From Ciceribacter ferrooxidans (GTDB taxonomy: Bacteria > Pseudomonadota > Alphaproteobacteria > Rhizobiales > Rhizobiaceae): a stretch of 64,000 bases of DNA. Position 1 is the first letter of the stretch. The number at the start of each line of letters is the position of its first letter. Below the pieces are notes generated by a model. That model saw only the letters and a list, made by a program, of their open reading frames with translations, searched no databases and was not told where the DNA came from. This document shows, piece after piece, positions 18,115-27,593 of this stretch. A program made the translations under genes and the position numbers. The stretch is taken from the NCBI RefSeq assembly GCF_004137355.1, contig NZ_SDVB01000249.1, positions 1-64,000 on the forward strand, in the 5' to 3' direction.

Positions 18115-18299
18115 GTCGGTTGCCAGCGTTCCTGTGTATCGGCGGCGGATGTGGGAACAGTCCCCGCCGCTGCGAGGGAGATAGCGCCGGAGGGGCTCCA
18201 TACCGTTGGCGACCACCCGGACACACCGCGCTTCTTAGCACGCCTCGCTGTCCAACCGGTAAACGCAAATGACGGCAGCGGTCGGGACCTTCGCGCAGG

Positions 18300-18680
18300 C
18301 TATCTAGAAGCCGGGGGAGAATGTCCCGGACCGATCCCGACCAAGGCCCCGACAATGGCAAGGTAGTCCGCAGGCTTTCGGGCACAGAGGTCCAAGGGCA
18401 CGCCCCCGGCTGCGAGTTCCGCGGCGGGCGATCCCGTGACAACCCGGTAGGGAATATGCCGCTCGGACAACCGTTCGATCAGAGGTGTCACGGTTCCGTC
18501 GCGGACATGAAAATCAAGGATGGCGGCGGATATGTCCTCGCGCTCGAGGATGCCGATCGCATCGGTGACGCTTTCAACGGTGACCGCCTCCACGCCGGCG
18601 CAACTGACGCTGTCGGCAGCATCCATGGCAACGAGGGCATCGTCTTCGACAATCAGTACGAGGGCTTGCTTCCTGGACAT
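18300..18680 (-). CDS. Single-domain response regulator
   Basis: A 126-residue receiver domain with no output domain. The acidic pocket (VEDD, residues 11-14), phosphoacceptor Asp56 (AAILDFHV), Thr82 and Lys102 (ARKP) are all present, so phosphorylation should work. Its partner kinase is not nearby. Such stand-alone receivers often act by protein contact or as phosphate relays. It is divergent from the small gene at 18891. Confidence 0.85.
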   Translation of the reverse strand: MSRKQALVLIVEDDALVAMDAADSVSCAGVEAVTVESVTDAIGILEREDISAAILDFHVRDGTVTPLIERLSERHIPYRVVTGSPAAELAAGGVPLDLCARKPADYLAIVGALVGIGPGHSPPASR

Positions 18681-18890
18681 CGGTCAGCTCCTTTTGAACT
18701 CAGAACGCATCGCACCTCTCTTTGTTCAGCATTCGCTGATTAACGGATTGGATATGGTAAACAAAACGTTGTATCATATTGAAACATTGGCGGTGCGTTC
18801 GACGCGGCAAAACAATGCGACGCCCTCGACGGGGAACTTCCGCTACCCGATCGCGTTCCCCAAGGAACGCACAGCAGGGGAGAAAAGGCG

Positions 18891-19268
18891 ATGCAGGTTG
18901 TCGGAATTCAGGTTCACGAAGAAATGGGCGGCAAGAGCGGCTATACCGTCGAGTTCGTCGGCGACGGCGGGGAAGTCATCTCCGTCCTGATGCGCCAGTC
19001 CGAAACCGGCCAAGTGAACCGCCTGAATGCCGTCGAAAAGGCAAAGGTGCTTCTTCTCCAGGTCGGAGGCATGCCGGAAGGGGACGAGGGCGGGATGACA
19101 ACGAGGGAAAGCGCTGAGAAGTGGACGCCAAGCGCTCGCAGGAAGGGCGACGCCGCCGAACTCGAGGAAGAACTGCAGGAGGGACTGGAGGATACCTTTC
19201 CTGCAAGCGATCCCGTTTCGGCGGCCTATTCATCGACGCCAGGCGCAGCGAAGCCCACGAGAGAATGA
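18891..19268 (+). CDS. Hypothetical protein with acidic C-terminal FPASDP motif
   Basis: A 125-residue soluble protein. The first 65 residues form a mixed alpha/beta segment. The tail is acidic and helical and ends in a DTFPASDPVS motif that recurs in small uncharacterised rhizobial proteins. It has a strong GGGGAGAA site. Its stop overlaps the ATG of the MgtC-like gene by four bases, so the two are translated together. Function unknown. Confidence 0.7.
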   Translation: MQVVGIQVHEEMGGKSGYTVEFVGDGGEVISVLMRQSETGQVNRLNAVEKAKVLLLQVGGMPEGDEGGMTTRESAEKWTPSARRKGDAAELEEELQEGLEDTFPASDPVSAAYSSTPGAAKPTRE

Positions 19269-19801
19269 CGGTAACCGCGAGGGCACTGGACGACGGGAAT
19301 CGTTGGGATTCGTGGATGGAAAACCTGCTGACCGATCTGGGAGTAACGACTTGGCTTCCGGATTCACTGGTTGCGGTCCGTCTCTTCGCCGCGCTGCTTT
19401 GCGGCGCTGCAGTCGGGTACGAACGTGAGCGCCGGAGCCGTGCAGCAGGATTGCGCACCCACATGCTCGTGTGTCTCGCAAGCGCGGTCGTCGCGCTCCT
19501 GACAATCGAGATCACCCACCACAAGGATTTTGCCGAGCAATCCATCCGCGTCGACCCGATCCGGCTGATCGAGGCGGTCACGTCGGGCGTCGCCTTTCTC
19601 GCCGCAGGGCTGATCGTCTTCACCAAGGGCGAGGTGAAAGGGCTCACGACCGGAGCCGGTCTATGGCTTTCCAGCGCGACAGGACTGGCTTGCGGTCTCG
19701 GCCTTCTGCGGCTCGCATTGCTCGCCACCGCCCTGGCGCTCATCGTTCTCTGGTTGCTGCACATCCTGGAGATTCGATTGAAGCTCCGGGACAAAGGCTG
19801 A
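19265..19801 (+). CDS. MgtC/SapB-family inner-membrane protein
   Basis: A 178-residue protein with a conserved GYERERRSRAAGLRTHMLVCLASA segment near residues 45-70 (the MgtC signature region) and four or so membrane segments. MgtC proteins help bacteria live at low magnesium or inside host cells, in some cases by inhibiting ATP synthase. It starts inside the stop of the preceding small gene. A later Met at 19319 is an alternative start. No magnesium-sensing leader is evident. Confidence 0.85.
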   Translation: MTVTARALDDGNRWDSWMENLLTDLGVTTWLPDSLVAVRLFAALLCGAAVGYERERRSRAAGLRTHMLVCLASAVVALLTIEITHHKDFAEQSIRVDPIRLIEAVTSGVAFLAAGLIVFTKGEVKGLTTGAGLWLSSATGLACGLGLLRLALLATALALIVLWLLHILEIRLKLRDKG

Positions 19802-19822
19802 CCGCATCGATCACGCTCAGCC

Positions 19823-20008
19823 TTACTTGGAGGCGTGCTCCGGCTTTCCCTTCCGCTTCGTCGACGCCAGATCCTCCAGTTCTTTCTCCGTCATGGACTT
19901 CAGCATCCCCTTTGATGCCCCCTTCAGATCGCTCTTCTTAGCCTCGCCGCGCTTCGCCGCCAGGGCAGCGCCGGCCGCCTTCTGCTGTGCTTTCGATTTC
20001 GCTGGCAT
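19823..20008 (-). CDS. Small basic DUF3008-type protein
   Basis: A 61-residue Lys/Ala-rich protein, MPAKSKAQQKAAGAALAAKR at its start and a KSMTEKELEDLASTKRKGKP tail, matching the DUF3008 family common in rhizobia. A GGGAGG site supports the ATG at 20006-20008. The basic, low-complexity character suggests nucleic-acid association or stress protection, but the function is unknown. Confidence 0.8.
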   Translation of the reverse strand: MPAKSKAQQKAAGAALAAKRGEAKKSDLKGASKGMLKSMTEKELEDLASTKRKGKPEHASK

Positions 20009-20102
20009 ATGTGCCTCCCTTTTTCCGGTCGCGACCACGTGACAACCGTCAGGGCTGCAACCGGAGAAGGGCAAAAATGTTCCACATCGGCCAATGTCGG
20101 GC

Positions 20103-23100
20103 TTACTCTGCGGCGAGCGGAAGTTCCTCCTGTCGAGGTTCGGGCTCCCGCTCCAGCTCCGGCGCATGTGCGTTCTTCGGTTCGCGACCGAAGAACAGGG
20201 CGTAGCCTGCAGGAAGAGCAAAGACCGTCAGCAGCGTTGCCACGAGGATGCCGCCCATCATCGCATAGGCAAGCGGCCCCCAGAATACGCCCCGCGAAAT
20301 CGGAATGAGCGCAAGCACCGCGGTCATCGCCGTGAGCGCGATCGGCCGGAAACGCCGCACGGCCGCACCGATGATCGCATCCTGCCGCGAGACCCCGGCG
20401 GCGATGTCCTGATCGATCTGGTCGATCAGGATGATCGAGTTGCGGATGATGATGCCGAGGAGCGCGATCACCCCGAGAATGGCGACGAAGCCGAACGGTG
20501 CCCCGGTGATCAGCAGCGCTGCAGCCGCGCCGATGATGCCGAGTGGCCCCGTTGACAGGACCAGCAGCGCCTTGCCGAAATGCTGCAATTGCACCATCAG
20601 GAGAACCAGCGTGACCACCAGCATGATCGGCACCTTGGCGGCGATGGACGCCTGGCTCTCTGCCGATTCCTCCGCACCACCCTGAATCTCGATCGCATAG
20701 CCAGCCGGCAGGCTATCGCGCAGATCCTGCATGCGTTCGAAGAGCTTGAGGCCGACCTCGCTGCCTTCTGCGCCGTCCGGGATCGTACCGCGCACCGTGA
20801 TCGCCGGCAGACGGTTGCGGCGCCATTCGATTCCCTGCTCCAGTGCGGGTTCGACCTTCGCAATCTGCGAGACCGGAACGAAGCCGCCGTAATCGGTCGG
20901 GATATAGACGGACTGGACCGCTGAGAGAAGGTTGCGCGAAGCATCCGGCTCCCGGGCAACGATCGAGACCGTTTCCTCGCCGTCGCGGAAGGTATCCAGC
21001 GGAACGCCGGAAACCGCAGCCTGGACCATCTGCCTGACGCGCTGCGACGTAACGCCGAGCGCCCGCGCCCTGTCCTGGTCGATGACGAGTTTCATCGTCG
21101 TCACTGGCTCCAGCCAGTCGTCGTGAATGGTCCCGATCAGGGAATCCTCGGCGAAATAATCCTTCACCTTGTCCGCGATCACGCGAACCTCTCCAGGCTC
21201 CGGTCCGACGACGCGGATCTGTACCGGCCAGCCGACCGGCGGACCGAGGAAGAGGCGGTCGACCTTCGAGCGGACGGACGGGAAGTCCTCGGCAAGTATG
21301 CCGCGCAGCTTGGCAATCATTCGCTCGCGAGCGTCTTCGTCCTTGGCCATCACCAGCAACTGCGCGAAATTGGGATTGGTGAGTTGCTGGTCGAGCGGCA
21401 GGAAGAAGCGTGGAATCCCTTCACCGATATAGGTCGCGACGAAGGTCTTGTCCGGATCATCGAGAACCCGCTTTTCGAGTGCCTTCGCCTGCCGTTCGAC
21501 TTCGAGAATGCTTGTTCCCTCGGGCAACCACATATCGACGAGAATTTCCGGACGAGAGGACCTCGGAAAGAAGCTCTGGGTGATGGCGGTGAACGAGAGA
21601 AGGCTCGCCACGAAGACCGCAAGTGTGAGCGTCAGGACGATGACGCGGTGCCGGACTGCCCAGCCGACCGCCCCGTGTAGCCGCCGATAGGAGGGCGTGT
21701 CGAAGACATCGTGATGCCCCTGGCCGGCATGCGCCCGCTGCTTGAGGATCATGTGGCCGAGCCACGGGGTAAAATAGACGGCGACGAACCACGACGTCAC
21801 CAGCGCGATGCCGACGACGTAGAAGAGAGACCGGACATATTCGCCTGCGGTCGACGCCGCAAAGCCCACCGGAATGAAGCCGGCGACGGTGATCAGCGTA
21901 CCCGTCAGCATCGGAAACGCGGTCGACGAGTAGGCGAAGGTCGCCGCTTCGAGTTTCTCGAGCCCCTCGTCGAGCTTCCGCTCCATGAGTTCCACGACGA
22001 TCATGGCGTCGTCGACCAGCAGCCCGAGCGCGATGATCAGAGCGCCGAGCGATATGCGCTGCAACTCGATCCCGAGCTGGTACATGATGGCCAGGGTCGC
22101 GGCGAGCACCAGCGGTATGGTGATTGCGATGACCATGCCCGATCGCCAACCGATCGACAGAAGCGAAACCACGAGAACTATGACCAAGGCCTCCATGAGC
22201 GCCTGGGAAAATTCGCCGATTGCCTCGTGCACCACCTCCGGCTGATTGGAAATCTGGTCGACGGACACGCCGACCGGCATCGATGCTGTGAAACGCTCGT
22301 AGGTCGCTTCGATCGCCTTGCCGACATCCGTCACCTTGAAGCCGGGCGCCATCACGACGCCGATCTGGACACTGTCACGACCGTTGAAACGGAACTTCCG
22401 GGTATACGGTTCGGCGAGACCCGATGAAACATAGGCAATGTCGCCGAGACGAATGACCTCACCACCGGCCTTGATCCGCAACTCACGCACGTCATCCTCC
22501 GAGCGGACGTCGCCTTCCACGGAAACGCGCACGGACCGAGCGGCGGATTCGACCGAGCCCGCCGAGTCGACATTGTTCTGTCCGGAAAGGGCGGCCTGAA
22601 GGTCGCCGAGCGTCAGCCCGCGCTCGGCGAGCACCTTGGAGGAGACGTCGATGTGGATCTGCCGCGGCTGATCCCCGAGGATCACCGCCTTTTCGACGCC
22701 GGGGGTGGCAAGCAGCATGTCACGCGCGCGGATGGCGAAATCCTTGAGTTCCGGGAGGCTGTAGCCGTCGCCGGAGAGCGCGTGCATGGTGACGAAAGTG
22801 TCGCCGAATTCATCGTTGAAATACGGCCCCATCAGACCATCGGGCAGTTCCTGCTCGATGTCCCCGACCTTCTTGCGAACCTGGTAGAAGGCATCCTTCA
22901 CCTCCGCGGCATCGGTGTCACCCTTGATGTTGATGGTCGTGATCGCCATCCCGGCACGTGTATAGGAGTGGATATAGTCGAGATGCGGGGTTTCCTGCAG
23001 CTTCCGCTCGATCTTGTTGACGACCTGGTCCTGCATTTCCTCGATACTGGCGCCAGGCCAGACAGTCTGGACGACCATGACCCGAAACGTGAAGTCGGGG

Positions 23101-23240
23101 TCTTCCTTCTGTCCCATGTTGGCGATCGCGAGCGCGCCCGCCACGATGATCAGCGCGAACAGAAAACGCGCAAGACTGCCGTGCGCGATCGCCCAGCGCG
23201 ACAGGTTGAACGGCGTCTTTTCTCGGTCGGACGTGCTCAT
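20103..23240 (-). CDS. RND efflux pump inner-membrane permease
   Basis: A 1045-residue resistance-nodulation-division permease with the usual two repeats: a membrane segment, a large periplasmic loop, and six membrane segments in each half. The charged membrane motif is GLLVDDAMIVVELMER near residue 410. The second repeat ends with GIIIRNSIILIDQIDQD near 945. It would export small toxic compounds with the periplasmic adaptor encoded 38 bp upstream. No outer-membrane channel gene is present, so a distant one must be shared. Substrates are unknown. Confidence 0.92.
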   Translation of the reverse strand: MSTSDREKTPFNLSRWAIAHGSLARFLFALIIVAGALAIANMGQKEDPDFTFRVMVVQTVWPGASIEEMQDQVVNKIERKLQETPHLDYIHSYTRAGMAITTINIKGDTDAAEVKDAFYQVRKKVGDIEQELPDGLMGPYFNDEFGDTFVTMHALSGDGYSLPELKDFAIRARDMLLATPGVEKAVILGDQPRQIHIDVSSKVLAERGLTLGDLQAALSGQNNVDSAGSVESAARSVRVSVEGDVRSEDDVRELRIKAGGEVIRLGDIAYVSSGLAEPYTRKFRFNGRDSVQIGVVMAPGFKVTDVGKAIEATYERFTASMPVGVSVDQISNQPEVVHEAIGEFSQALMEALVIVLVVSLLSIGWRSGMVIAITIPLVLAATLAIMYQLGIELQRISLGALIIALGLLVDDAMIVVELMERKLDEGLEKLEAATFAYSSTAFPMLTGTLITVAGFIPVGFAASTAGEYVRSLFYVVGIALVTSWFVAVYFTPWLGHMILKQRAHAGQGHHDVFDTPSYRRLHGAVGWAVRHRVIVLTLTLAVFVASLLSFTAITQSFFPRSSRPEILVDMWLPEGTSILEVERQAKALEKRVLDDPDKTFVATYIGEGIPRFFLPLDQQLTNPNFAQLLVMAKDEDARERMIAKLRGILAEDFPSVRSKVDRLFLGPPVGWPVQIRVVGPEPGEVRVIADKVKDYFAEDSLIGTIHDDWLEPVTTMKLVIDQDRARALGVTSQRVRQMVQAAVSGVPLDTFRDGEETVSIVAREPDASRNLLSAVQSVYIPTDYGGFVPVSQIAKVEPALEQGIEWRRNRLPAITVRGTIPDGAEGSEVGLKLFERMQDLRDSLPAGYAIEIQGGAEESAESQASIAAKVPIMLVVTLVLLMVQLQHFGKALLVLSTGPLGIIGAAAALLITGAPFGFVAILGVIALLGIIIRNSIILIDQIDQDIAAGVSRQDAIIGAAVRRFRPIALTAMTAVLALIPISRGVFWGPLAYAMMGGILVATLLTVFALPAGYALFFGREPKNAHAPELEREPEPRQEELPLAAE

Positions 23241-23278
23241 AAGGGGCCCTCTGGTGGAGACGTTTTCAGGAGCGAGCG

Positions 23279-24427
23279 TCAGCGCGCCACGATGGCGGCG
23301 GGAGCCGCATTCACGGCCGTCTGCTGTGCATCCGCTGCGGAGACTTTCACTTTCATGCCATCGCGCATGAATTGCGTGCCCGCAGAGACAACCATCTCGC
23401 CGGGGGAAAGCCCTTCGCTCACCACCACCCCGTTATCGGAGAACTCGCCGAGCCGGACGGAGCGCGGACGAACGGTGTCGGAAGCCCGCTCGACCACCCA
23501 AACCACCGGATTGCCATCCTTCTCTGCAAGCGCGCTCACGGGAATATCAAATCCCGCGGGCCCGCCACCGACCTGTGTTTCGACCGTTGCAGTCATTCCA
23601 AGCAGCACCCGCGGACCGTCGGGGATGCGGACCCGTACGGAAAAGGTTCGAGAACGAGGATCGGCACTGCCGGCAACCTCCCTGACGGTGCCGTCCAGCA
23701 CCATTCCCTGCTGCGACCAGAACCGAACCTTCACTGCGGCACCCGCCGCGAAGTTCGTGATTTCGGTCTCCGGTACGGCAACCTGGACCTCCTTCTCTCC
23801 GTCCATCGCGACAGTAACAACCGGCGTGCCTGAGCCGACCACCTGGCCCGGCTCACCATTGACGGCCGTAACGATGCCGGCCATGTCGGCATGAAGCCTC
23901 GTATAGGCAACCTGGTTCTTTGCCTGTTCCAAAGCGGATACGGCCGACTGCTCAGTCGAGAGAGCCTGGTCGTAGGCAAGCGTGCGCTGGTCGAGTTCGG
24001 CTTTCGACGCAGCATTCTTTGCATAAAGCGTCTCGGCACGCTGCTTGAACAGTTTGAGCGTGCCGACCTGCTTGACGGCCGAACGAAGATCGGCCTCCGC
24101 ACGAGTGACTGCGAGCTCGTAGTCGGCAGCGTCAAGTCGAGCCAGAAGGTTCCCCGGACGCACCCTGTCGCCGACATCAACCGGGCGCTCGGTGATCTTG
24201 CCGTTGACCCGGAAAGCGAGATTGATCTCGTAGCGAGCCTTGACCGCGCCCGAGTATTCGAGCTTGCGCCCGCTCTCGCCGGCCGCCACCTCGATCACCT
24301 TGACGGGGCGAACAATGGCTTCCGCCTTGCTTTCCTCGTCGCCGCACCCGGAGGCCAAAACCGCCGTCGTCAGTAGGGACAGGCCGATCAGCAGCCTACC
24401 TGCGAGTCCGTTCATACTCGACCTCAT
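23279..24427 (-). CDS. RND efflux periplasmic adaptor lipoprotein
   Basis: A 382-residue membrane-fusion protein. The signal peptide ends in a lipobox (LASGC), so the mature protein is anchored as a lipoprotein. Biotinyl-lipoyl-like and alpha-hairpin segments (about residues 60-180) and beta-barrel and membrane-proximal domains follow. The chosen ATG at 24425-24427 gives a standard signal sequence; the open frame further upstream does not. It lies 47 bp after the TetR gene and before the pump gene on the same strand. Confidence 0.9.
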   Translation of the reverse strand: MRSSMNGLAGRLLIGLSLLTTAVLASGCGDEESKAEAIVRPVKVIEVAAGESGRKLEYSGAVKARYEINLAFRVNGKITERPVDVGDRVRPGNLLARLDAADYELAVTRAEADLRSAVKQVGTLKLFKQRAETLYAKNAASKAELDQRTLAYDQALSTEQSAVSALEQAKNQVAYTRLHADMAGIVTAVNGEPGQVVGSGTPVVTVAMDGEKEVQVAVPETEITNFAAGAAVKVRFWSQQGMVLDGTVREVAGSADPRSRTFSVRVRIPDGPRVLLGMTATVETQVGGGPAGFDIPVSALAEKDGNPVVWVVERASDTVRPRSVRLGEFSDNGVVVSEGLSPGEMVVSAGTQFMRDGMKVKVSAADAQQTAVNAAPAAIVAR

Positions 24428-24474
24428 GCTATGCTCCTGATGTGTCAGATTGGCGAGGCGGCCTCTGCCGCGGT

Positions 24475-25083
24475 CTAGTTCTTCACGGCCTTCAGAGCGA
24501 ATTCGATCAGTTCTTCCGCGCCCGGACGGTTCTGCTTCATCAGGCATTGGGTCACCATCTGCGGATGAATGAGGATGGCGAGAGATGCGCTGAAGCAGCG
24601 TCCGGCGCTCTCTGCATCTTGCGGAGGAAATTCGCCGGCCTCGATCCCGTCACTGATGATCGAGGTAATCACCTGGTCGAGGCGGGTGACGTGTGCATCG
24701 ATGACCGGCCACGCCTCCTCGATGGCGACAACCACCATCTCATGAACCTTCTCCTGATCGAGCATCGTCTCGACGGTCATGTTGTGCATCGCATGTCCGT
24801 ACCGGCGGAGCCTCTCCTCGGCACTGACCGGCAAGCGTGCAATCGCCAGGGCCACCTCGTAGCCCGCATCCAGCATGCGCTGCGCCAGCGCCTGGTGAAT
24901 TTCGGCCTTCGATGAAAAGAACCGGTAGACGTTTGCCGGCGACATGCCGAGGTCCTTCGCGATGTCGGCGACATTGGTCTTGTAGTAGCCGTAGTGGCGA
25001 AACAGCCGCTCTGCCGCATCGAGGATGCGGGTGACGTTGTCTTGCCGGGCGCTCTCTGCCGTATTGTCGGCGGCTTCGGACAT
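24475..25083 (-). CDS. TetR-family repressor of the RND efflux operon
   Basis: A 202-residue regulator with an N-terminal TetR helix-turn-helix (ILDAAERLFRHYGYYKTNVA near residue 20, then ADIAKDLGMSPANVYRFF) and a C-terminal ligand-binding domain. Another in-frame ATG lies at 25119, but only the ATG at 25083 has an AAGG site at proper spacing. With that start an inverted repeat at 25107-25128 falls in the promoter. Being the first gene of the efflux operon, it probably represses it until an exported compound binds. Confidence 0.88.
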   Translation of the reverse strand: MSEAADNTAESARQDNVTRILDAAERLFRHYGYYKTNVADIAKDLGMSPANVYRFFSSKAEIHQALAQRMLDAGYEVALAIARLPVSAEERLRRYGHAMHNMTVETMLDQEKVHEMVVVAIEEAWPVIDAHVTRLDQVITSIISDGIEAGEFPPQDAESAGRCFSASLAILIHPQMVTQCLMKQNRPGAEELIEFALKAVKN

Positions 25084-25106
25084 CTGCTTCGCCTTGATAT
25101 TACTTG

Positions 25107-25128
25107 TGACGTTTTTCATATTTCGTCA
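25107..25128. promoter_or_regulatory. Candidate TetR operator (TGACG-N12-CGTCA)
   Basis: A perfect 5-bp inverted repeat, 22 bp overall, lies 24-45 bp upstream of the preferred TetR start. Size and place fit autoregulation by a TetR dimer. Evidence is symmetry and location only. Confidence 0.4.
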
Positions 25129-25288
25129 GTCGTAAATCAAAAGAAGGTATCAGTCAATTCTGGAAGCGGGAACCTTTCGCATGGAAACACCTGCGCGGCG
25201 GTCCTACGCGCCACCGACAGCCGCGGAACATCCTTGCCGGGATGCCGTTGCTCGCGGTATCTGGGATTATCATTCAAGGAGAACAGTC

Positions 25289-25564
25289 ATGCGAAGGACC
25301 ATTGCCGTCGCGATCGCGGTCGTGCTTTCATCCTGTACCGCGACACCATACCTTGGCGGCCCACGACTGGAGCCCGTCCCGGGCAGCATCACCTATGGTG
25401 GGCAGCCCCGTACCAAGCTGACCAAGGCCCCCGTTGGCAGCACGTTCGAACACCGCTTCCAGGACCGGTTCGGCCGAACCGTGATCGAGGTCTACCGCAT
25501 TGAACCGGATAGAAGCCTCACGATCGTCAGGCGCTATGTCAGAAACATCTTCCCCGACTTCTGA
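25289..25564 (+). CDS. Small putative lipoprotein
   Basis: A 91-residue protein. A short hydrophobic signal is followed by LSSC at about residue 16 as a lipobox, then a soluble domain with Gly- and Arg-rich strands. An AAGGAGA site precedes the ATG at 25289. The open frame further upstream is not needed. Its 3' end overlaps the start of the DNA glycosylase gene, which suggests co-transcription. No family recognised. Confidence 0.7.
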   Translation: MRRTIAVAIAVVLSSCTATPYLGGPRLEPVPGSITYGGQPRTKLTKAPVGSTFEHRFQDRFGRTVIEVYRIEPDRSLTIVRRYVRNIFPDF

Positions 25565-26150
25565 TCCGTTGCCACCGCTGCATGGAGGTACCCTCGACGG
25601 CTTCTTCGACCGCAGCGCGGTCGACGTCGCACGGGATCTCATCGGGGCGACGATCACGCTGGAGGGCGTCGGCGGCATCATCGTGGAAACGGAGGCCTAT
25701 GAAGGGGACGATCCCGCGTCGCACAGCTACGGCGGGCAGACCCTGCGCAACCGTTCGATGTTCGGCCCGGCTGGTCACGTCTATGTCTACCGATCCTATG
25801 GGATCCACTGGTGCCTGAACGTGGTCTGCCGCACGGCAAGCGCCGTTCTCGTCCGCGCGATCGAGCCGGCGTGGGAACTCGAAAAGATGCAGAGCCGGCG
25901 CAATCGCACGGACCTGAAGACGCTTTGTTCGGGGCCGGGCCGCCTGACCGAGGCATTGGCGGTCACGCGGGCACACGACGGGTTGCCCCTGCTTTCCCCG
26001 CCGTTCGGCTTTGCTCTGCCAGCGATGGACCTTCCGGTCGCGGTCGGCAGGCGAATAGGCATCACGAAGGCAGTCGACCGGCCCTGGCGATTCGGCCTCG
26101 CGGGATCACCCTTCCTGAGCCGGAAGTTTCCGGATTTACCCGCGGTTTAG
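25536..26150 (+). CDS. 3-methyladenine DNA glycosylase (AAG/Mpg family)
   Basis: A 204-residue protein with AAG motifs: ARDLIGATI near residue 35, the active-site region IVETEAYEGDDPASHS near 50-65, and YVYRSYGIHWCLN near 85-97. It removes alkylated purines, starting base-excision repair of methylation damage. Length is normal for the bacterial family. The start overlaps the lipoprotein gene by 29 bases; a start at 25500 is also possible. Its presence near a methylotrophy island may be coincidence. Confidence 0.92.
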   Translation: MSETSSPTSDPLPPLHGGTLDGFFDRSAVDVARDLIGATITLEGVGGIIVETEAYEGDDPASHSYGGQTLRNRSMFGPAGHVYVYRSYGIHWCLNVVCRTASAVLVRAIEPAWELEKMQSRRNRTDLKTLCSGPGRLTEALAVTRAHDGLPLLSPPFGFALPAMDLPVAVGRRIGITKAVDRPWRFGLAGSPFLSRKFPDLPAV

Positions 26151-26167
26151 AAGCCTCTGCCGTCGCG

Positions 26168-27220
26168 TCAGCCGGCAGGCTGCAGCAGGCGCACCACATT
26201 TCCGGAGCTGACCGGCACCGGCGCATTCCGATGGAGTGCGCAAATGGCTTCGAGATCGTATGCTTCACCAGCAACCAGCAAGCGTTTTCCCGAGATCAGG
26301 ACGGGAAGCACTCTGCCGTCAACTCCCCGGATCTCGGCGGTCTCGGAATTGTAGCCGCCCTGCTGCTCGAGCAGTTCGAGACGGCGTTTGCGTCCGGGGC
26401 TGTCGACAGCGACGCCGCTTGCCAGCATTTCGCAACCGTTGAGGTCGGCCCACGAGCGTCCCGTCAGGTCCAGGTAGGACTGATTTACGCTCACGAAGCG
26501 AGAGCTCTGATACCCGGTCGTGGATACCGAAAAGGCCACGGGCGCAGTCTCGAAGAGCGCCTCGTCGATCACTTTCTGCAAGCCCGCGGGGATGCCCGGC
26601 TTTCCATTTTTCGCGACCGAGACCGCGGTCAGATGGTTCTTGCCGCCGGCGAGCAGAAACTCGTCCCGGAGAACAGCCACCATCCTCCAAGTATCCGCCT
26701 CCAGAAAAACAGGTCTGCTCGATTCCCGGACATCAGCCAATGTCCTCGGCACAGAGCCGGCGGCGCGACACAAACGCAGACGTTCCGTCGGCTCTTCCGT
26801 CTTTATGGCGTGAGAATTCAGAACCTCGAGCGTCAATTGCCGGGCGATCCGGTAGCCCTCGTCGAGCAGGTCGTAGCGGACCCTGTTCGCGCCGGCCGCG
26901 GGCGCGGCCTCGAACGGCGTATCGATCAGTACCTGCAGAATACGCCAGACATCCTGCTCGCCGGCAGGTGTCCATGCCCTGGCCTTTCCGAGCGCGGGCG
27001 CGGAACGCACGATTGCGAAGGCTGTCGCAGCCGGCAAGCAGTCGCAGTCGACCTCCTCGAAGACACCGTCGTGCAGACGGTTCCCGGCAAGGCGCAGAGG
27101 GGCCCCGTTGTCGTCCAGATAGAGGGAAACTTCGATAACGTCGTCCGAGAGGTGCAACCAGGGATGATCAGCTCGAAATCGCGAGAGCGCATGCCTGTCT
27201 AAAACAATGACTGTATTCAT
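26168..27220 (-). CDS. PAS-domain protein of unknown role
   Basis: A 350-residue soluble protein. Residues about 215-335 fit a PAS fold (FSVSTTGYQSSRFVSVNQSY, then LTGRSWADLNG). The N-terminal two thirds match nothing I recognise. There is no kinase, GGDEF or DNA-binding module, so it may sense a ligand and act through a partner. An AGGA site supports the ATG at 27220. It is convergent with the glycosylase gene. Confidence 0.75.
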   Translation of the reverse strand: MNTVIVLDRHALSRFRADHPWLHLSDDVIEVSLYLDDNGAPLRLAGNRLHDGVFEEVDCDCLPAATAFAIVRSAPALGKARAWTPAGEQDVWRILQVLIDTPFEAAPAAGANRVRYDLLDEGYRIARQLTLEVLNSHAIKTEEPTERLRLCRAAGSVPRTLADVRESSRPVFLEADTWRMVAVLRDEFLLAGGKNHLTAVSVAKNGKPGIPAGLQKVIDEALFETAPVAFSVSTTGYQSSRFVSVNQSYLDLTGRSWADLNGCEMLASGVAVDSPGRKRRLELLEQQGGYNSETAEIRGVDGRVLPVLISGKRLLVAGEAYDLEAICALHRNAPVPVSSGNVVRLLQPAG

Positions 27221-27593
27221 TCCTGTCCAAACAGTCCGAAGAGTTTCGCCGCAGCAAGAGATGGGGGACGGCCGGCACGCGATCCAGCACCCCCTTCATC
27301 GATTTCGAAATACGCTATGAAAGGAAGAACTGAAATTAGCCAATCCGCGCATATAAAGGCCCGGATCGCCGCCGCGGCGCGACGGAAGCGGCTGATTTAA
27401 ATCGAAGATTTCTGAGTCTGGGACAAATCGATGAGAGTGCGACCTTTTTTGGTGCGTCGTGCCGAAATGCATGGCTTCCCGGAGCAAAGGATGCGTCAGA
27501 GAGCCGCTTGCCCCTTTTGTGTGCAGACCACGATCGAAGGTCGCTGACACCGAAAAGGTCGTCGAGGCGCCTGTAAGGCGTCGTGACACTCCC
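27221..27593. other. Non-coding interval between PAS gene and pseudouridine synthase
   Basis: 373 bp with no supportable gene on either strand. It must carry the promoter of the PAS gene near its left end and the 3' region of the pseudouridine synthase gene at its right end. I see AT-rich patches around 27400 but no hairpin with a T tract and no known regulatory motif. Confidence 0.6.
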
